Positions 54,107 through 63,082 of a DNA stretch of 64,000 bases are shown piece by piece (position 1 is the stretch's first letter; each line of letters begins with the position of its first letter). The notes under the pieces were generated by a model. The model was not told the origin of the DNA. It made no database searches and worked only from the letters and a program-made list of their open reading frames with translations. The translations under genes and the position numbers were made by a program. This DNA comes from Dechloromonas hortensis (GTDB lineage Bacteria > Pseudomonadota > Gammaproteobacteria > Burkholderiales > Rhodocyclaceae). The stretch covers positions 248,001 to 312,000 of the forward strand of contig NZ_SSSQ01000002.1 of assembly GCF_009469765.1 (NCBI RefSeq). The letters run 5' to 3'.

Positions 54107-56992
54107 TCAATGGCTCGGTACGAGCACGGTTCGACTACCGTTGCTTTCCATCGGGCTAACGATACCGGCCACTTCCATTTGCTCGACCAGGCGGGCGGCG
54201 CGGTTGTAGCCAATGCGCAGATGGCGCTGGACGAGCGAGATCGAGGCACGGCGTGACTCGATGACAATAGCCACCGCCTGATCGTACAGCGGGTCGCTTT
54301 CCTCGACATTACTGGCCCCGCCAGCTTCCGCTTCGCTGTCAGCCGGGGCGCCGAGTACGGCATCGATGTAATCGGGAGCACCGTATTGTTTCAGGTGTTC
54401 AGCCAGAGCATGCACCTCGTCATCGGCGACGAAGGCACCGTGCACCCGTTGCGGATAGCCCGTACCCGGCGGCAGGTAAAGCATGTCCCCTTGGCCCAGC
54501 AGGCTTTCGGCGCCCATTTGGTCGAGGATGGTCCGACTGTCGACCTTGGAGGATACCTGGAAGGCAATCCGCGTCGGAATGTTGGCTTTGATCAGTCCGG
54601 TGATGACATCAACCGAGGGGCGTTGCGTGGCGAGAATCAGGTGGATGCCGGCAGCGCGGGCTTTCTGTGCCAGGCGAGCGATCAATTCCTCGATTTTCTT
54701 GCCGGCCACCATCATCAGGTCGGCAAATTCATCGACCACGACGACAATGAAGGGCAATGTCGTCAATGGAGCCGGACTTTCCGTAACCAGGGGATCAGGA
54801 TCATAGATCGTGCGCCCGGCATTCTCCGCTTCGCGGATTTTCTGGTTGAAACCCGCAAGGTTGCGTACACCGAGCATGCTCATCAAGCGGTAGCGGCGCT
54901 CCATTTCCGTCACACACCAGTGCAAGGCATTGGCAGCCAGTTTCATGTCGGTGACGACCGGCGCCAGCAAGTGCGGGATACCGTCATACACTGAAAGCTC
55001 CAGCATTTTCGGGTCGATCATCACGAAACGGACTTCATCGGGGGTCGCACGATAGAGCAGCGACAGGATCATCGCATTGACCCCGACCGATTTGCCGGAG
55101 CCGGTCGTCCCGGCAACCAGCATGTGCGGCGCCTTGGCCAAGTCGGCGACGATGGGTTCGCCCGTGATGTCTTTCCCCAGTGCCATCGCCAGTTTGGAGG
55201 GGTGATGCTGGAAGACATCGGAGGAGAGGACTTCCGAGAGGCGAATCATCTGGCGCTGCACATTGGGCAGTTCGAGGCCCATATAGGTTTTGCCCGGGAT
55301 GGTCTCGACCACACGAATCGACGTGACACTCAAGGCGCGCGCCAGATCCTTGATCAGATTCACCACTTGCGCACCGCGTACGCCGACGGCAGGTTCTACC
55401 TCATAACGCGTGATGACCGGCCCGGCAAAGGCATCACGAACGGCGACCTTAACGCGAAATTCACCCAGCCTTTCTTCGATCAGTCGGCCATTTCGGCTCA
55501 GTGCATCTTGGTCGACCGGGGTTTCCATCCCGGACGGCGCTTGTAGAAGGGTCAGGGGGGGCGCGTAGTTTGACCAGTTGCGGGAAGCAAAGGCGGCAGA
55601 TGTCGCAAATTCATCGGCCAACAGATCGCGGCTTGCATTTTCTGGAACGATGCCAAGGTCCGATTCGGGCACCGAAGCAGTCGCTGCCATCCCGACTGAA
55701 ATCGTCGGCCGGATGACAATGCGCGGCTTGACGAACGGGATTTGAACCATGTCCGGCGCTGATGGCGGCCGTTCATCAAAAGCTGCAGGCTCCTGCTCGG
55801 CCGACAATGAGGTGGTCGCGGCGATTGCTTCGACCGGAATGGAAGCTGGGGAGGCTGAGCTGTTTGAGGCTCGGACCTCTGTCATGCCAGGAAATGCAGC
55901 TTCCGGCAGCGTTGTCGGTTCGTGCATCGGCGATCTGGGCCGCGCAGGGGCGCTGATGCTGGCCGAGATCGGCCTCCTTGGCGCCTGCTCGCTGCGTTGC
56001 CGCTTGCTAGGCGGGATCTGGTCGCGTGACGGTGCGCTCCTCATCCCCGGTAATGCTTGATGCTCCAGAAGCGTGGGTTCCGCAACCTTCGGCGCTGGAG
56101 CGACGAGCAACTCCGCTGACGAAGCCGTGTGGGGAACGGGGGCTGGCGCAATCACTTCAACAGCTACGATCGGTGCTCCAGGCAAATGCGAATTAGTCGT
56201 TGTTTTATTTTCTTCCGACAGTTTTGGGGGCGTAAGCTCTGGCGCGGACGGTCCCGTTTCGATGGGGGGCGTACGCTTGCGCAAATTGGCGGGGACAGGT
56301 TTGACCAGACTGGCACGCGGCTTTGAGGTCGTGACCGGTGGCATTCGTTGGGCAGTCCCGACCACGCGAGCGGGTTGGGATTCCGCTGACAACTGCGAGC
56401 CCGGCTTGGCTGGCTTGGCCATTGCCGGCTGTGACGGTCGAATGGACTGAGTCGGAATTGCTTGCGCTGAGGCGATGCCGGGCTCGGAGAGAGCGGCATC
56501 CTGAGCGCTGTTGCTTGTTTGCCGTCCCGCCCGGCCAGGAAGGCGGCCGCCGTGGATTTTGAGCAGGCGGGCGCGAATTGCTGCCTCGTCCATTGGCTCG
56601 GCGTCCGGGAGTCTGTCAGGCACCGACGGTAGTTGGCGTCCGCGATAGTGGCGCTCTAAATTCTGACGAATCCAGGCGTGATCATCCGCAAGGTGTTGGC
56701 GTAAGTCGGCGCCTGTCGCCGGGGGGGGGCGCTTGGACGGCATCGCCGGAGCGGACGGTGGCGTGGCGAGGGCGGCTGCAACGGCTGCCGCTTTGGAGTT
56801 CTCACTGGCTGGCAGGCGATCCTCGAGTGAAGACTCGAGCGTCTTGGTTGATCGTTGAGAATTAAACAATTGCTTGAAGACTGTTCCAACCCGGCTCATG
56901 CCGTTGCTCAGATTGGTTACCAAACCATCGAGCGGGGTGTTGCTCTCTTCACTAGAGTTCGGGTACTGAGTTGCCTTTTGCTTGGGATTCAC
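54107..56992 (-). CDS. FtsK/SpoIIIE-type DNA translocase lacking the membrane domain
   Basis: The product is 961 residues from a GTG start. Residues 1 to about 490 are Pro/Ala/Ser-rich, likely disordered, with no transmembrane helix, unlike FtsK, which has four. The motor follows: an alpha-domain ([17 protein letters not shown]), Walker A GTTGSGKS at about 627-634, Walker [11 protein letters not shown] near 746, [12 protein letters not shown] and a C-terminal gamma winged helix ([22 protein letters not shown]) that reads KOPS-like sites. It should pump double-stranded DNA. Without membrane anchoring its role in chromosome dimer resolution is uncertain. It may be a second, accessory translocase. 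Confidence 0.9.
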   Translation of the reverse strand: MNPKQKATQYPNSSEESNTPLDGLVTNLSNGMSRVGTVFKQLFNSQRSTKTLESSLEDRLPASENSKAAAVAAALATPPSAPAMPSKRPPPATGADLRQHLADDHAWIRQNLERHYRGRQLPSVPDRLPDAEPMDEAAIRARLLKIHGGRLPGRAGRQTSNSAQDAALSEPGIASAQAIPTQSIRPSQPAMAKPAKPGSQLSAESQPARVVGTAQRMPPVTTSKPRASLVKPVPANLRKRTPPIETGPSAPELTPPKLSEENKTTTNSHLPGAPIVAVEVIAPAPVPHTASSAELLVAPAPKVAEPTLLEHQALPGMRSAPSRDQIPPSKRQRSEQAPRRPISASISAPARPRSPMHEPTTLPEAAFPGMTEVRASNSSASPASIPVEAIAATTSLSAEQEPAAFDERPPSAPDMVQIPFVKPRIVIRPTISVGMAATASVPESDLGIVPENASRDLLADEFATSAAFASRNWSNYAPPLTLLQAPSGMETPVDQDALSRNGRLIEERLGEFRVKVAVRDAFAGPVITRYEVEPAVGVRGAQVVNLIKDLARALSVTSIRVVETIPGKTYMGLELPNVQRQMIRLSEVLSSDVFQHHPSKLAMALGKDITGEPIVADLAKAPHMLVAGTTGSGKSVGVNAMILSLLYRATPDEVRFVMIDPKMLELSVYDGIPHLLAPVVTDMKLAANALHWCVTEMERRYRLMSMLGVRNLAGFNQKIREAENAGRTIYDPDPLVTESPAPLTTLPFIVVVVDEFADLMMVAGKKIEELIARLAQKARAAGIHLILATQRPSVDVITGLIKANIPTRIAFQVSSKVDSRTILDQMGAESLLGQGDMLYLPPGTGYPQRVHGAFVADDEVHALAEHLKQYGAPDYIDAVLGAPADSEAEAGGASNVEESDPLYDQAVAIVIESRRASISLVQRHLRIGYNRAARLVEQMEVAGIVSPMESNGSRTVLVPSH

Positions 56993-56999
56993 TGCTGCT

Positions 57000-57484
57000 C
57001 TCTGCGGTGGTGATAGTTAACCTCTACCCAAAAAGGCTCACTTTCAACACACGGTTAAAAGGATGGAATTTTATCCGATAGCACCTGAAAGCGATGGCCT
57101 TCCGCTCCTGGCCCACCGTCCTACGGCAGAAAGCGCCGACCAACCGCCTCACGCAGCTAGGCAACATTCGGAACTCGGCCAAAGCCGACATTCGGGCTGC
57201 GGTCTGACTTTGTCAGCAACGCGCTGGCGAGTTGCCCCTCGACAACGCGTCGCTCCGAACATCAGTTTCCGATCCTGCGCAGGCGTATGCCCGTGCCGCT
57301 GCCGATCGTCGGCTCTGCGCCGGTTAAATGACAGGCCACAAGTTCATCAGCCTGATGACTTTTAGCTTGACTGCAAATCGAACTTAAACGGTGAATCCGC
57401 GCCCAACGTTTGCATGATCGAAATAAAACCGGCTCTGTTTATAACAGTTGGCTCTAACGGCAAGTCCTTCCTATTGGAAAAATA
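57000..57484. other. Non-coding spacer, ftsK-like / FAD oxidoreductase
   Basis: These 485 bases have no supported gene; a 100-residue frame at 57,063-57,365 has biased composition. The segment at 57,100-57,330 is different in texture from the flanking genes and resembles decayed mobile DNA. Near 57,440 a TTATAA stretch could be the -10 of the oxidoreductase. Confidence 0.45.
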
Positions 57485-58903
57485 ATGCATGCAATCAAGG
57501 TTCGTTCGCTACAAGGCGCCGTTATTTCCCTCAACAAGCAGGCATTGGACGACCTTCAAGCTCATGTTCGCGGCCAAATAGTCGTCCCGACCGACGCCAA
57601 CTATGACGAGTTGCGCGAGATCTGGAATGCGATGATTGATCGCCGTCCGGGCCTCATCGTGCGCTGTAGTGGAACGGCCGATGTGCTGCAGGTCGTGAGG
57701 TTTGCCAAGCAGCATCAACTGCTCATATCCGTTCGTGGTGCCGGTCACAATATTGCCGGCAAGTCCCTCCACGATGGCGCCTTACTGATCGATCTTGGCG
57801 CCATGAATACGGTCCGGGTCGATCCGGAAGCAAAAATCGCCGTGGCTGGCCCCGGTGCTACGCTCGGGGATGTGGATCATGAGACCCAGGTTTATGGGTT
57901 GGCAGTTCCTACCGGAATCAACTCCACGACGGGCATCGCGGGCCTCACCCTCGGTGGTGGTTTTGGCTGGACCAGTCGCTCGCTGGGACTGACGGCCGAC
58001 AATCTGATTGCGGCCGAGGTAGTGACTGCCGAAGGGGAGCGCCTTCGCTGTGATGAAAATGAGCACGCAGATCTGTTCTGGGCCATTCGCGGCGGGGGCG
58101 GAAATTTCGGTGTGGTGACTTCTTTCGAGTTCAAATTGCACGCAGTCGGCCCGGTAGTCATGTCCGGCCCCATTGTGTTTCCATTCGATCAGGCAAAGGC
58201 CGTATTACATAAATATCGCGAGTTCTGCGCCAGTTGTCCGGACGCCTTGACGGTATGGGCCGTCATGCGCGATGCGCCGCCGCTGCCTTTTCTCCCGCCC
58301 GAAGTGCATGGCACGAAAGTGCTGATTCTTCCTGCGTTCTACAACGGCCCGTTGGACGCGGGAGAAAAGGCGTTGGCCGCTCTCAGAACCTTGGGAGAAC
58401 CGATTGGTGATGGCTTCGGGGCCTATCCCTTCACCGGCTTCCAGCAGGCTTTCGACCCATTGCTTACCCCCGGTGCGCGCAACTACTGGAAATCGCACAA
58501 CTTCACCGAACTGAGCGACAGCTTGATCGACACACTGATCGATTACGCCGGCAGACTACCCAGTCCGCAATCAGAGATTTTCATCGCGCAAATGGGCGGG
58601 GCTACCAACCGCGTTTCACCGGATGCCACCGCCTATCCCCATCGTGATGTCGAGTTCATCATGAACGTTCACACCCGCTGGGACACTGCCGATCAGGATA
58701 GTGCGTGCATGAACTGGGCACGCGAGTTCTACACCGCCACGGAGCCATTTGCCACCGGGGGCGTTTACGTCAATTTCATCAGCGAGGGTGAAGACAGGGT
58801 TCGGAGTGCATACGGCAATAACTATGACCGGCTATCCCAAGTCAAAGCCAAATACGATCCCGACAACTTTTTCCGCCTTAATCAGAATGTCAGACCGGAT
58901 TGA
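57485..58903 (+). CDS. FAD-linked oxidoreductase (BBE/berberine-bridge type)
   Basis: The product is 472 residues. The FAD-binding PCMH domain has the RGAGHNIAG motif, whose histidine is the usual site of 8-alpha-histidyl FAD, and the GLTLGGGFGW loop. The cysteine that gives a second flavin bond in berberine-bridge enzymes is replaced (GINSTTG), so attachment is probably single. The C-terminal BBE motif is seen at YDPDNFFRLNQN. Such enzymes oxidise sugars or aromatic alcohols with oxygen. It is a single gene with an A/T-rich upstream spacer. Confidence 0.9.
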   Translation: MHAIKVRSLQGAVISLNKQALDDLQAHVRGQIVVPTDANYDELREIWNAMIDRRPGLIVRCSGTADVLQVVRFAKQHQLLISVRGAGHNIAGKSLHDGALLIDLGAMNTVRVDPEAKIAVAGPGATLGDVDHETQVYGLAVPTGINSTTGIAGLTLGGGFGWTSRSLGLTADNLIAAEVVTAEGERLRCDENEHADLFWAIRGGGGNFGVVTSFEFKLHAVGPVVMSGPIVFPFDQAKAVLHKYREFCASCPDALTVWAVMRDAPPLPFLPPEVHGTKVLILPAFYNGPLDAGEKALAALRTLGEPIGDGFGAYPFTGFQQAFDPLLTPGARNYWKSHNFTELSDSLIDTLIDYAGRLPSPQSEIFIAQMGGATNRVSPDATAYPHRDVEFIMNVHTRWDTADQDSACMNWAREFYTATEPFATGGVYVNFISEGEDRVRSAYGNNYDRLSQVKAKYDPDNFFRLNQNVRPD

Positions 58904-59064
58904 GCGGCAAATTCTGAATCAGCGATCGGATTGATAGAGATGAGGTGCCGCGCCTGACTGCCGCCGTCCGGCGAACCGGCTGGCGGTTGTGACGACCTCT
59001 TACGGGCCGGCGAAATCGGGGACTTCGACCTAAAAAAAATGAAGAGTGCCGACCCTGGTTTGCC

Positions 59065-59718
59065 TCATTCCTGCGCCTTGCCAAGGGCTGCCGGCAGGGC
59101 CGGCAAGGGGTAAAGATCGGCGCCGCTCTCGGCTTGCGCTGCGCCGGGTTGGCAGCGCAGCGGAATGACGCCGGCCCAGACCGGAATCTGCATGTCTTCG
59201 GCGCTGTCTTCAACCCCCCAGTTGCGGATCTTGGCGGCGGCTTCGACCAGCGGAATACGCAGGATGCGGGTGCCGGCCAGTTCGGCCGAGCTGCTCGTCC
59301 GTACCAGGGCGTTGCGGCCGGGGCTGACGTGTTCGAGAAAGGCGGCCATCGCCGTTTTCTTGTCTTTTTCATCGTCGACCGCAGCAAACTGCCCGTAGAT
59401 CACCACCGAGCGGTAATTCATCGAATGGTGAAAGGCCGAGCGGGCCAGCACCAGGCCGTCGAGATGGCTGATGCAGACGGCGCATTGGCCGGCGAGCAGG
59501 GCAGCGGTCAGGCGCGAATTGTTGGCACCGTGGATGTAGAGAAAGTCGCCATCGCGCCAGCAGGCGGTCGGCAGGCAATGCGTGCTGCCCTGGTCGGCAA
59601 AGGCGATATGGCAAAGGAAGGCGGCATCGACAATGGCATGGATGCTGGCCGGGTCGTAATGGCCGCGTTGCGGCTTGCGGCGGATTTCGGTACGCGGACT
59701 GGGGGGCGAGGCGTTCAT
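59065..59718 (-). CDS. Pyridoxamine-phosphate-oxidase-like flavin split-barrel protein
   Basis: The product is 217 residues from the ATG at 59,718. An in-frame ATG 18 codons upstream would run into the divergent gene's operator. The fold signature is AAFLCHIAFAD near residue 35, the ACWRDGDFLYIHGANNSR flavin phosphate loop and SMNYRSVVIYG. It resembles Nim/PNPOx-like FMN proteins found next to MocR regulators, as here. A copy of the GCGGTCGAC repeat (59,346-59,384) overlaps the frame and encodes part of AAVDDEKDKK. The substrate is not known. Confidence 0.85.
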   Translation of the reverse strand: MNASPPSPRTEIRRKPQRGHYDPASIHAIVDAAFLCHIAFADQGSTHCLPTACWRDGDFLYIHGANNSRLTAALLAGQCAVCISHLDGLVLARSAFHHSMNYRSVVIYGQFAAVDDEKDKKTAMAAFLEHVSPGRNALVRTSSSAELAGTRILRIPLVEAAAKIRNWGVEDSAEDMQIPVWAGVIPLRCQPGAAQAESGADLYPLPALPAALGKAQE

Positions 59719-59770
59719 GGCGGGCTCCGTTAAAGGGTAGGACCAGCATAGCCGGCCTGTGGCACTATTC

Positions 59771-59803
59771 ATGGAGCCATAAATATCGATATTGATGGAG
59801 CCA
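59771..59803. promoter_or_regulatory. Direct repeats and palindrome in the MocR spacer
   Basis: ATGGAGCCA occurs at 59,771-59,779 and again at 59,795-59,803, 24 bp apart. Between them lies the perfect palindrome AATATCGATATT. Paired direct repeats a little over two helical turns apart are typical MocR/PdxR operators. Confidence 0.6.
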
Positions 59804-59804
59804 G

Positions 59805-61268
59805 ATGCAGCTTGCCCATATTCTCCAGCCGCTGACTGCGCCGCCCGGCGGCCTGCCGCGCCAGCAGCAGCTTTACCGCTTGCTCAAGGAGGCGATACTC
59901 GGCGGCGTGCTGGCCCCCGGCAATCCCTTGCCGGCCAGCCGCAGCCTTGCCGCCGAGTACGGCATGGCCCGCAACACCGTGCTTTACGCCTACCAGCAAC
60001 TGATCGCCGAAGGTTTTCTACTGGCCGACCGGCGCGGCACGCGGGTTGCGGTACTGTCGGTTTTGCCACCTGCGACGAGGTCGACCGCCGGTGTTGCGCA
60101 AAATCAGCCGCAACTGGCGCGCCGCGCGGCAAGTTTGCAGGTGCGCCAGGGCGATGCGGTGTTGCCGTTTGCGCCCGGTGTCGCCGATCTGAACGCCTTT
60201 CCGTGGGTGAGTTGGGCGCGGCAATTGCAGAAGGCCTGGGGCGAGGTCAGCGCCCGGCAGTTGGCCTACGCGCCGCCCGGCGGCGAGCCGGCATTGCGCC
60301 AGGCCCTGGCCGATTTCCTGCGGGCGCGGCGCGGCGTGCGCTGTCGTCCGGAGCAGATTTTCATCGTCGGCGGGGCGCAATTGGCGCTCGACGCCTGCGC
60401 CCGCCTGCTGGCCGATGCCGGCGATACCGTCTGGCTGGAAAATCCCTGTTATCCGGCCGCCCGCACCGCGATGCAGGCAGCCGGCCTGAATCCAGAGTTC
60501 GTGCCAGTCGACCGCGCCGGTCTGGCGCCGCCCGACAGCCTCTGGCAAAGCCGGCCGCCGCGCCTGCTCTATCTGACCCCGTCGCACCAGTACCCGCTCG
60601 GTTCTGTGCTCAGCCTGGAGCGGCGGCTGGATTTCCTGCGCCGGATCGGCGACGGCTGGATCATCGAAGACGACTACGACAGCGAATTCAACCATGCCCG
60701 CCCCGGGCTGGCGCCGCTGCCGGCCATCCAGGGCCTGCGGCCGGAGGCGCCGGTGGTCTATGTCGGCACCTTCAGCAAGCTGCTCCATCCCGGCCTGCGC
60801 TTGGCCTACATGGTGGTGCCGGGCTGGCTGGCCGGCGATTTCGGCGAGCGGATCGGCAGCCTCTACCGTTCCGGCCAGGCTGTCGAGCAGCGCGCGCTGG
60901 CCCGCTTGCTCGAAAGCGGCCGGCTGAGCCGCCATCTGCGGGTGATGGCGCCGCGCTACCGGGCGCGCCAATCGCTGCTGCGCCAGGCGCTGCACGCTGG
61001 CTTCGGCGAGGATGCCGAAATTCTCGGCGGCGACGCCGGCCTGCATCTGACCCTGCTCTTGCCGGCCGGCCCGCCGGATACGGAAATCGTCCGGCAGGCC
61101 GCCGCGCTCGGCGTCACCGTCCGCGCCCTTAGCGAGTACTACGCCGCAGGGGCCACAGTGCCGGCGGAGAACGGGCTGGTCCTCGGTTACGGCATGGCCG
61201 AGGAACAGCGCATTCCCGAACTGGTGGCCCGGCTGGTGCAGGCCTGGCGGCAGGCCGAACAGTATTGA
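59805..61268 (+). CDS. MocR/PdxR-type regulator (GntR HTH plus aminotransferase fold)
   Basis: The 487-residue protein has a GntR winged helix in its first 75 residues (LYRLLKEAILGG, LPASRSLAAEYGMARNTVLYAYQQL). A fold-type-I aminotransferase domain follows, with the pyridoxal-phosphate lysine in GTFSKLLHPGLR and the aspartate in IIEDDYDSEF. Such proteins sense pyridoxal phosphate or amino-acid adducts. The divergent flavin protein and the spacer repeats mark its likely target. A frame-shifted open reading of similar length on the same strand is a shadow. Confidence 0.93.
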   Translation: MQLAHILQPLTAPPGGLPRQQQLYRLLKEAILGGVLAPGNPLPASRSLAAEYGMARNTVLYAYQQLIAEGFLLADRRGTRVAVLSVLPPATRSTAGVAQNQPQLARRAASLQVRQGDAVLPFAPGVADLNAFPWVSWARQLQKAWGEVSARQLAYAPPGGEPALRQALADFLRARRGVRCRPEQIFIVGGAQLALDACARLLADAGDTVWLENPCYPAARTAMQAAGLNPEFVPVDRAGLAPPDSLWQSRPPRLLYLTPSHQYPLGSVLSLERRLDFLRRIGDGWIIEDDYDSEFNHARPGLAPLPAIQGLRPEAPVVYVGTFSKLLHPGLRLAYMVVPGWLAGDFGERIGSLYRSGQAVEQRALARLLESGRLSRHLRVMAPRYRARQSLLRQALHAGFGEDAEILGGDAGLHLTLLLPAGPPDTEIVRQAAALGVTVRALSEYYAAGATVPAENGLVLGYGMAEEQRIPELVARLVQAWRQAEQY

Positions 61269-61292
61269 GGTCGGCCTTGCTGTGCTGGTCGC

Positions 61293-62417
61293 TCAGTTGC
61301 CCAGGGTCTTTTCGTTCAGTTTTTGCAGTTTTTTGCTGAGGAAAGGCTTTTCGCAGTACATGTAAAAAACCGCGCACAGGGCGAGGGTGCCGAGTACGGT
61401 CAGCAGGACGTTGAGCGGGTTGGTCATGGGCACCAGCTGCCGGGCAACCATGGCCGGCAGCTCGAACAGCTTGCCGTGCAGCAAATAGACAGAATATGAA
61501 ATTACTCCGAGAAAGGCTGCGCCCTTGATCAGCCAGCGCACCGGCCGATAGCCGTCGTGTTTCGCTGCTTCCAGCAATAGGCCGATCGGCTGGCAGAACC
61601 ACAGGGTCAGTGCGCAGACCGTCGCAAAGCCGAGGCTGGCCGATGGAAAGAGTTGATCCAGCACGTCGGTCAGGGTGCCGCGATAGGCCAGGCCGAGCAG
61701 CGTGCCGAGGAGCAGGGCTACGGCGGGCGCCGAAACGGCCAGACGGTCGATTTTGCAGTCGTGTTTGATGGCGTGGAAAAGGCCGATGCCGAGCGCGAAC
61801 ATCGGCCAGAAATATAGGAACAGGCCGCTGTTCAGTGCTTGCGGGTAGGCCAGCAGCACCAGGCTGGCGGCGGTTACCGTAGCGACGATCAACAGGAAAT
61901 GGTGGCGGAAGAGCAGCGCCAGATAGACCAGCAGGTAAAACTGGAACTCGATGGCCAGCGTCCAATACACTGAATTGACCTGGCTGAACTGGCCTTGCAG
62001 GTCGCCGTTGTCGGCCAAAAAAACCTTGGCCAGGCTGATCAACTGCAACCACTCGCCGCCGGAGAGTGCCAGGAACTGCGGCAAGGGGGCTTCATAGACG
62101 CCGCTTTTGAGCATCGAGATGGCGGCGATCAGATAGGGCAGCGCGAGGACGACCAGGATCGAGCACCAGAAAGGCGGATAAATCCGCAGGAAGCGCCGTT
62201 TCAGGAAGGCGTTCGCCGATTCGTTCTTGCGGATGATGGCATCGGCCGAGGCAGAAATGACATAGCCGGAGATAACGAAGAACAGCGGCACGCCCAGGCT
62301 GCCGAAGCGGAAAATGCTGGCCATGGCCGGCATCGATTCCCGCAGGCCGTCGCTGATGTGAAAGAGGAAGACGCCGAGGGCGGCAATACCACGCGCAATG
62401 TCGAGGATCAGGTTCAT
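61293..62417 (-). CDS. Acyltransferase 3 family membrane protein
   Basis: The product is 374 residues with about ten hydrophobic helices. The acyltransferase-3 signature is present: catalytic H in LFHISDGLRE near the N-terminus, FFVISGYVIS, and FLKRRFLRIYPPFW. These inner-membrane enzymes O-acetylate lipopolysaccharide, exopolysaccharide or other envelope sugars. The acceptor is unknown, and no polysaccharide genes are adjacent. It converges on the MocR gene with a 24-bp gap. Confidence 0.92.
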   Translation of the reverse strand: MNLILDIARGIAALGVFLFHISDGLRESMPAMASIFRFGSLGVPLFFVISGYVISASADAIIRKNESANAFLKRRFLRIYPPFWCSILVVLALPYLIAAISMLKSGVYEAPLPQFLALSGGEWLQLISLAKVFLADNGDLQGQFSQVNSVYWTLAIEFQFYLLVYLALLFRHHFLLIVATVTAASLVLLAYPQALNSGLFLYFWPMFALGIGLFHAIKHDCKIDRLAVSAPAVALLLGTLLGLAYRGTLTDVLDQLFPSASLGFATVCALTLWFCQPIGLLLEAAKHDGYRPVRWLIKGAAFLGVISYSVYLLHGKLFELPAMVARQLVPMTNPLNVLLTVLGTLALCAVFYMYCEKPFLSKKLQKLNEKTLGN

Positions 62418-62751
62418 GAGCTTTCCGCAGTAAAGGGCTTCTCAGGAAATCGCTTGGCCACGGCCAGCTCGACCAAGGGTGTGGTATGACGTTCAGCAAA
62501 GTATAGAGCAATGGCATGCCGAAAAAACGCCATTGACGCACCGCACAATTCACCGGCAAAATAGGCCAATGGTTTACGTCCTTTCCCTGTTCGCCCTGAT
62601 TTTCCCGTGCCACCGCGTCCTGCGTGCGTGGCGCGATGCCGTTTGTCCGGGGCCTGGGGCGGGGTAGTCGAACGTTTCCACCGATTTTCAGCAAAGGCCG
62701 CGGACTCAAACCCGCGGCCTTTTTGTTTTTCATCCGCCGAAAGGAAAAATG
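62418..62751 (+). promoter_or_regulatory. Leader of the chorismate mutase gene with promoter-like boxes
   Basis: The 330-base spacer contains TTGACG (62,533-62,538) and CAAAAT (62,557-62,562) at 18-bp spacing, then a leader of about 180 bases that ends in a strong terminator before the gene. A short frame at 62,569-62,667 (MVYVLSLFALIFP...) could be a leader peptide, but it lacks a clear ribosome binding site. No other gene is seen. Confidence 0.4.
62694..62730 (+). terminator. Strong intrinsic terminator (possible attenuator) before aroQ
   Basis: The 10-bp stem AAGGCCGCGG/CCGCGGCCTT has an eight-base loop and TTTTTGTTTTT. It stands only 21 bases before the chorismate mutase ATG, on its coding strand, with no complete gene upstream in that direction. 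Confidence 0.85.
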
Positions 62752-63063
62752 ATGGCCCTGAATACGCGATGCACCTCGCTCGATGAGGTGCGCAGCAACA
62801 TTGATCGCATCGACCGCCAACTGGTAGCGCTGATTGCCGAGCGCGGCGCCTTTGTCAGGCAGGCCGCCGCTTTCAAGAAGACCGCGGCAGAAGTGCCGGC
62901 GCCGCAACGGGTTGCCCAGGTGCTGGCCCACGTCAGGGCGCTGGCTGGCGAAAGCGGCGCCGATCCGGCGGTGGTTGAGGCCACCTGGCGGGCAATGATT
63001 GGCGCCTTCATCGAAGCCGAGCGTGTCGAGCAGGCGATGTTGCGCCCGCCATCGCCCCATTAA
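62752..63063 (+). CDS. Chorismate mutase, AroQ type (PchB-like)
   Basis: The product is 103 residues from the ATG at 62,752, whose distance to AAGGA is better than that of the ATG one codon earlier. It has an all-helical AroQ fold with the usual start helix (LDEVRSNIDRIDRQLVALIAERGAF), the mid helix (APQRVAQVLAHVRALA) and the C-terminal EATWRAMIGAFIE. Conserved basic residues (R15-region Arg, K for substrate carboxylates) are present. It turns chorismate into prephenate, or acts as a lyase in PchB relatives. It precedes an exporter by 19 bp. Confidence 0.88.
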   Translation: MALNTRCTSLDEVRSNIDRIDRQLVALIAERGAFVRQAAAFKKTAAEVPAPQRVAQVLAHVRALAGESGADPAVVEATWRAMIGAFIEAERVEQAMLRPPSPH

Positions 63064-63082
63064 AATTCAGTAGGAGAACCCT

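Noticed and set aside
57063..57365. A 100-codon frame before the FAD oxidoreductase
   Set aside because: Biased Arg/Ser/Pro composition and no ribosome binding site; the stretch resembles decayed non-coding DNA.
59792..61132. A 446-codon frame in another phase of the MocR gene
   Set aside because: Arg/Ala/Pro-rich frame-shifted reading of the MocR coding sequence.
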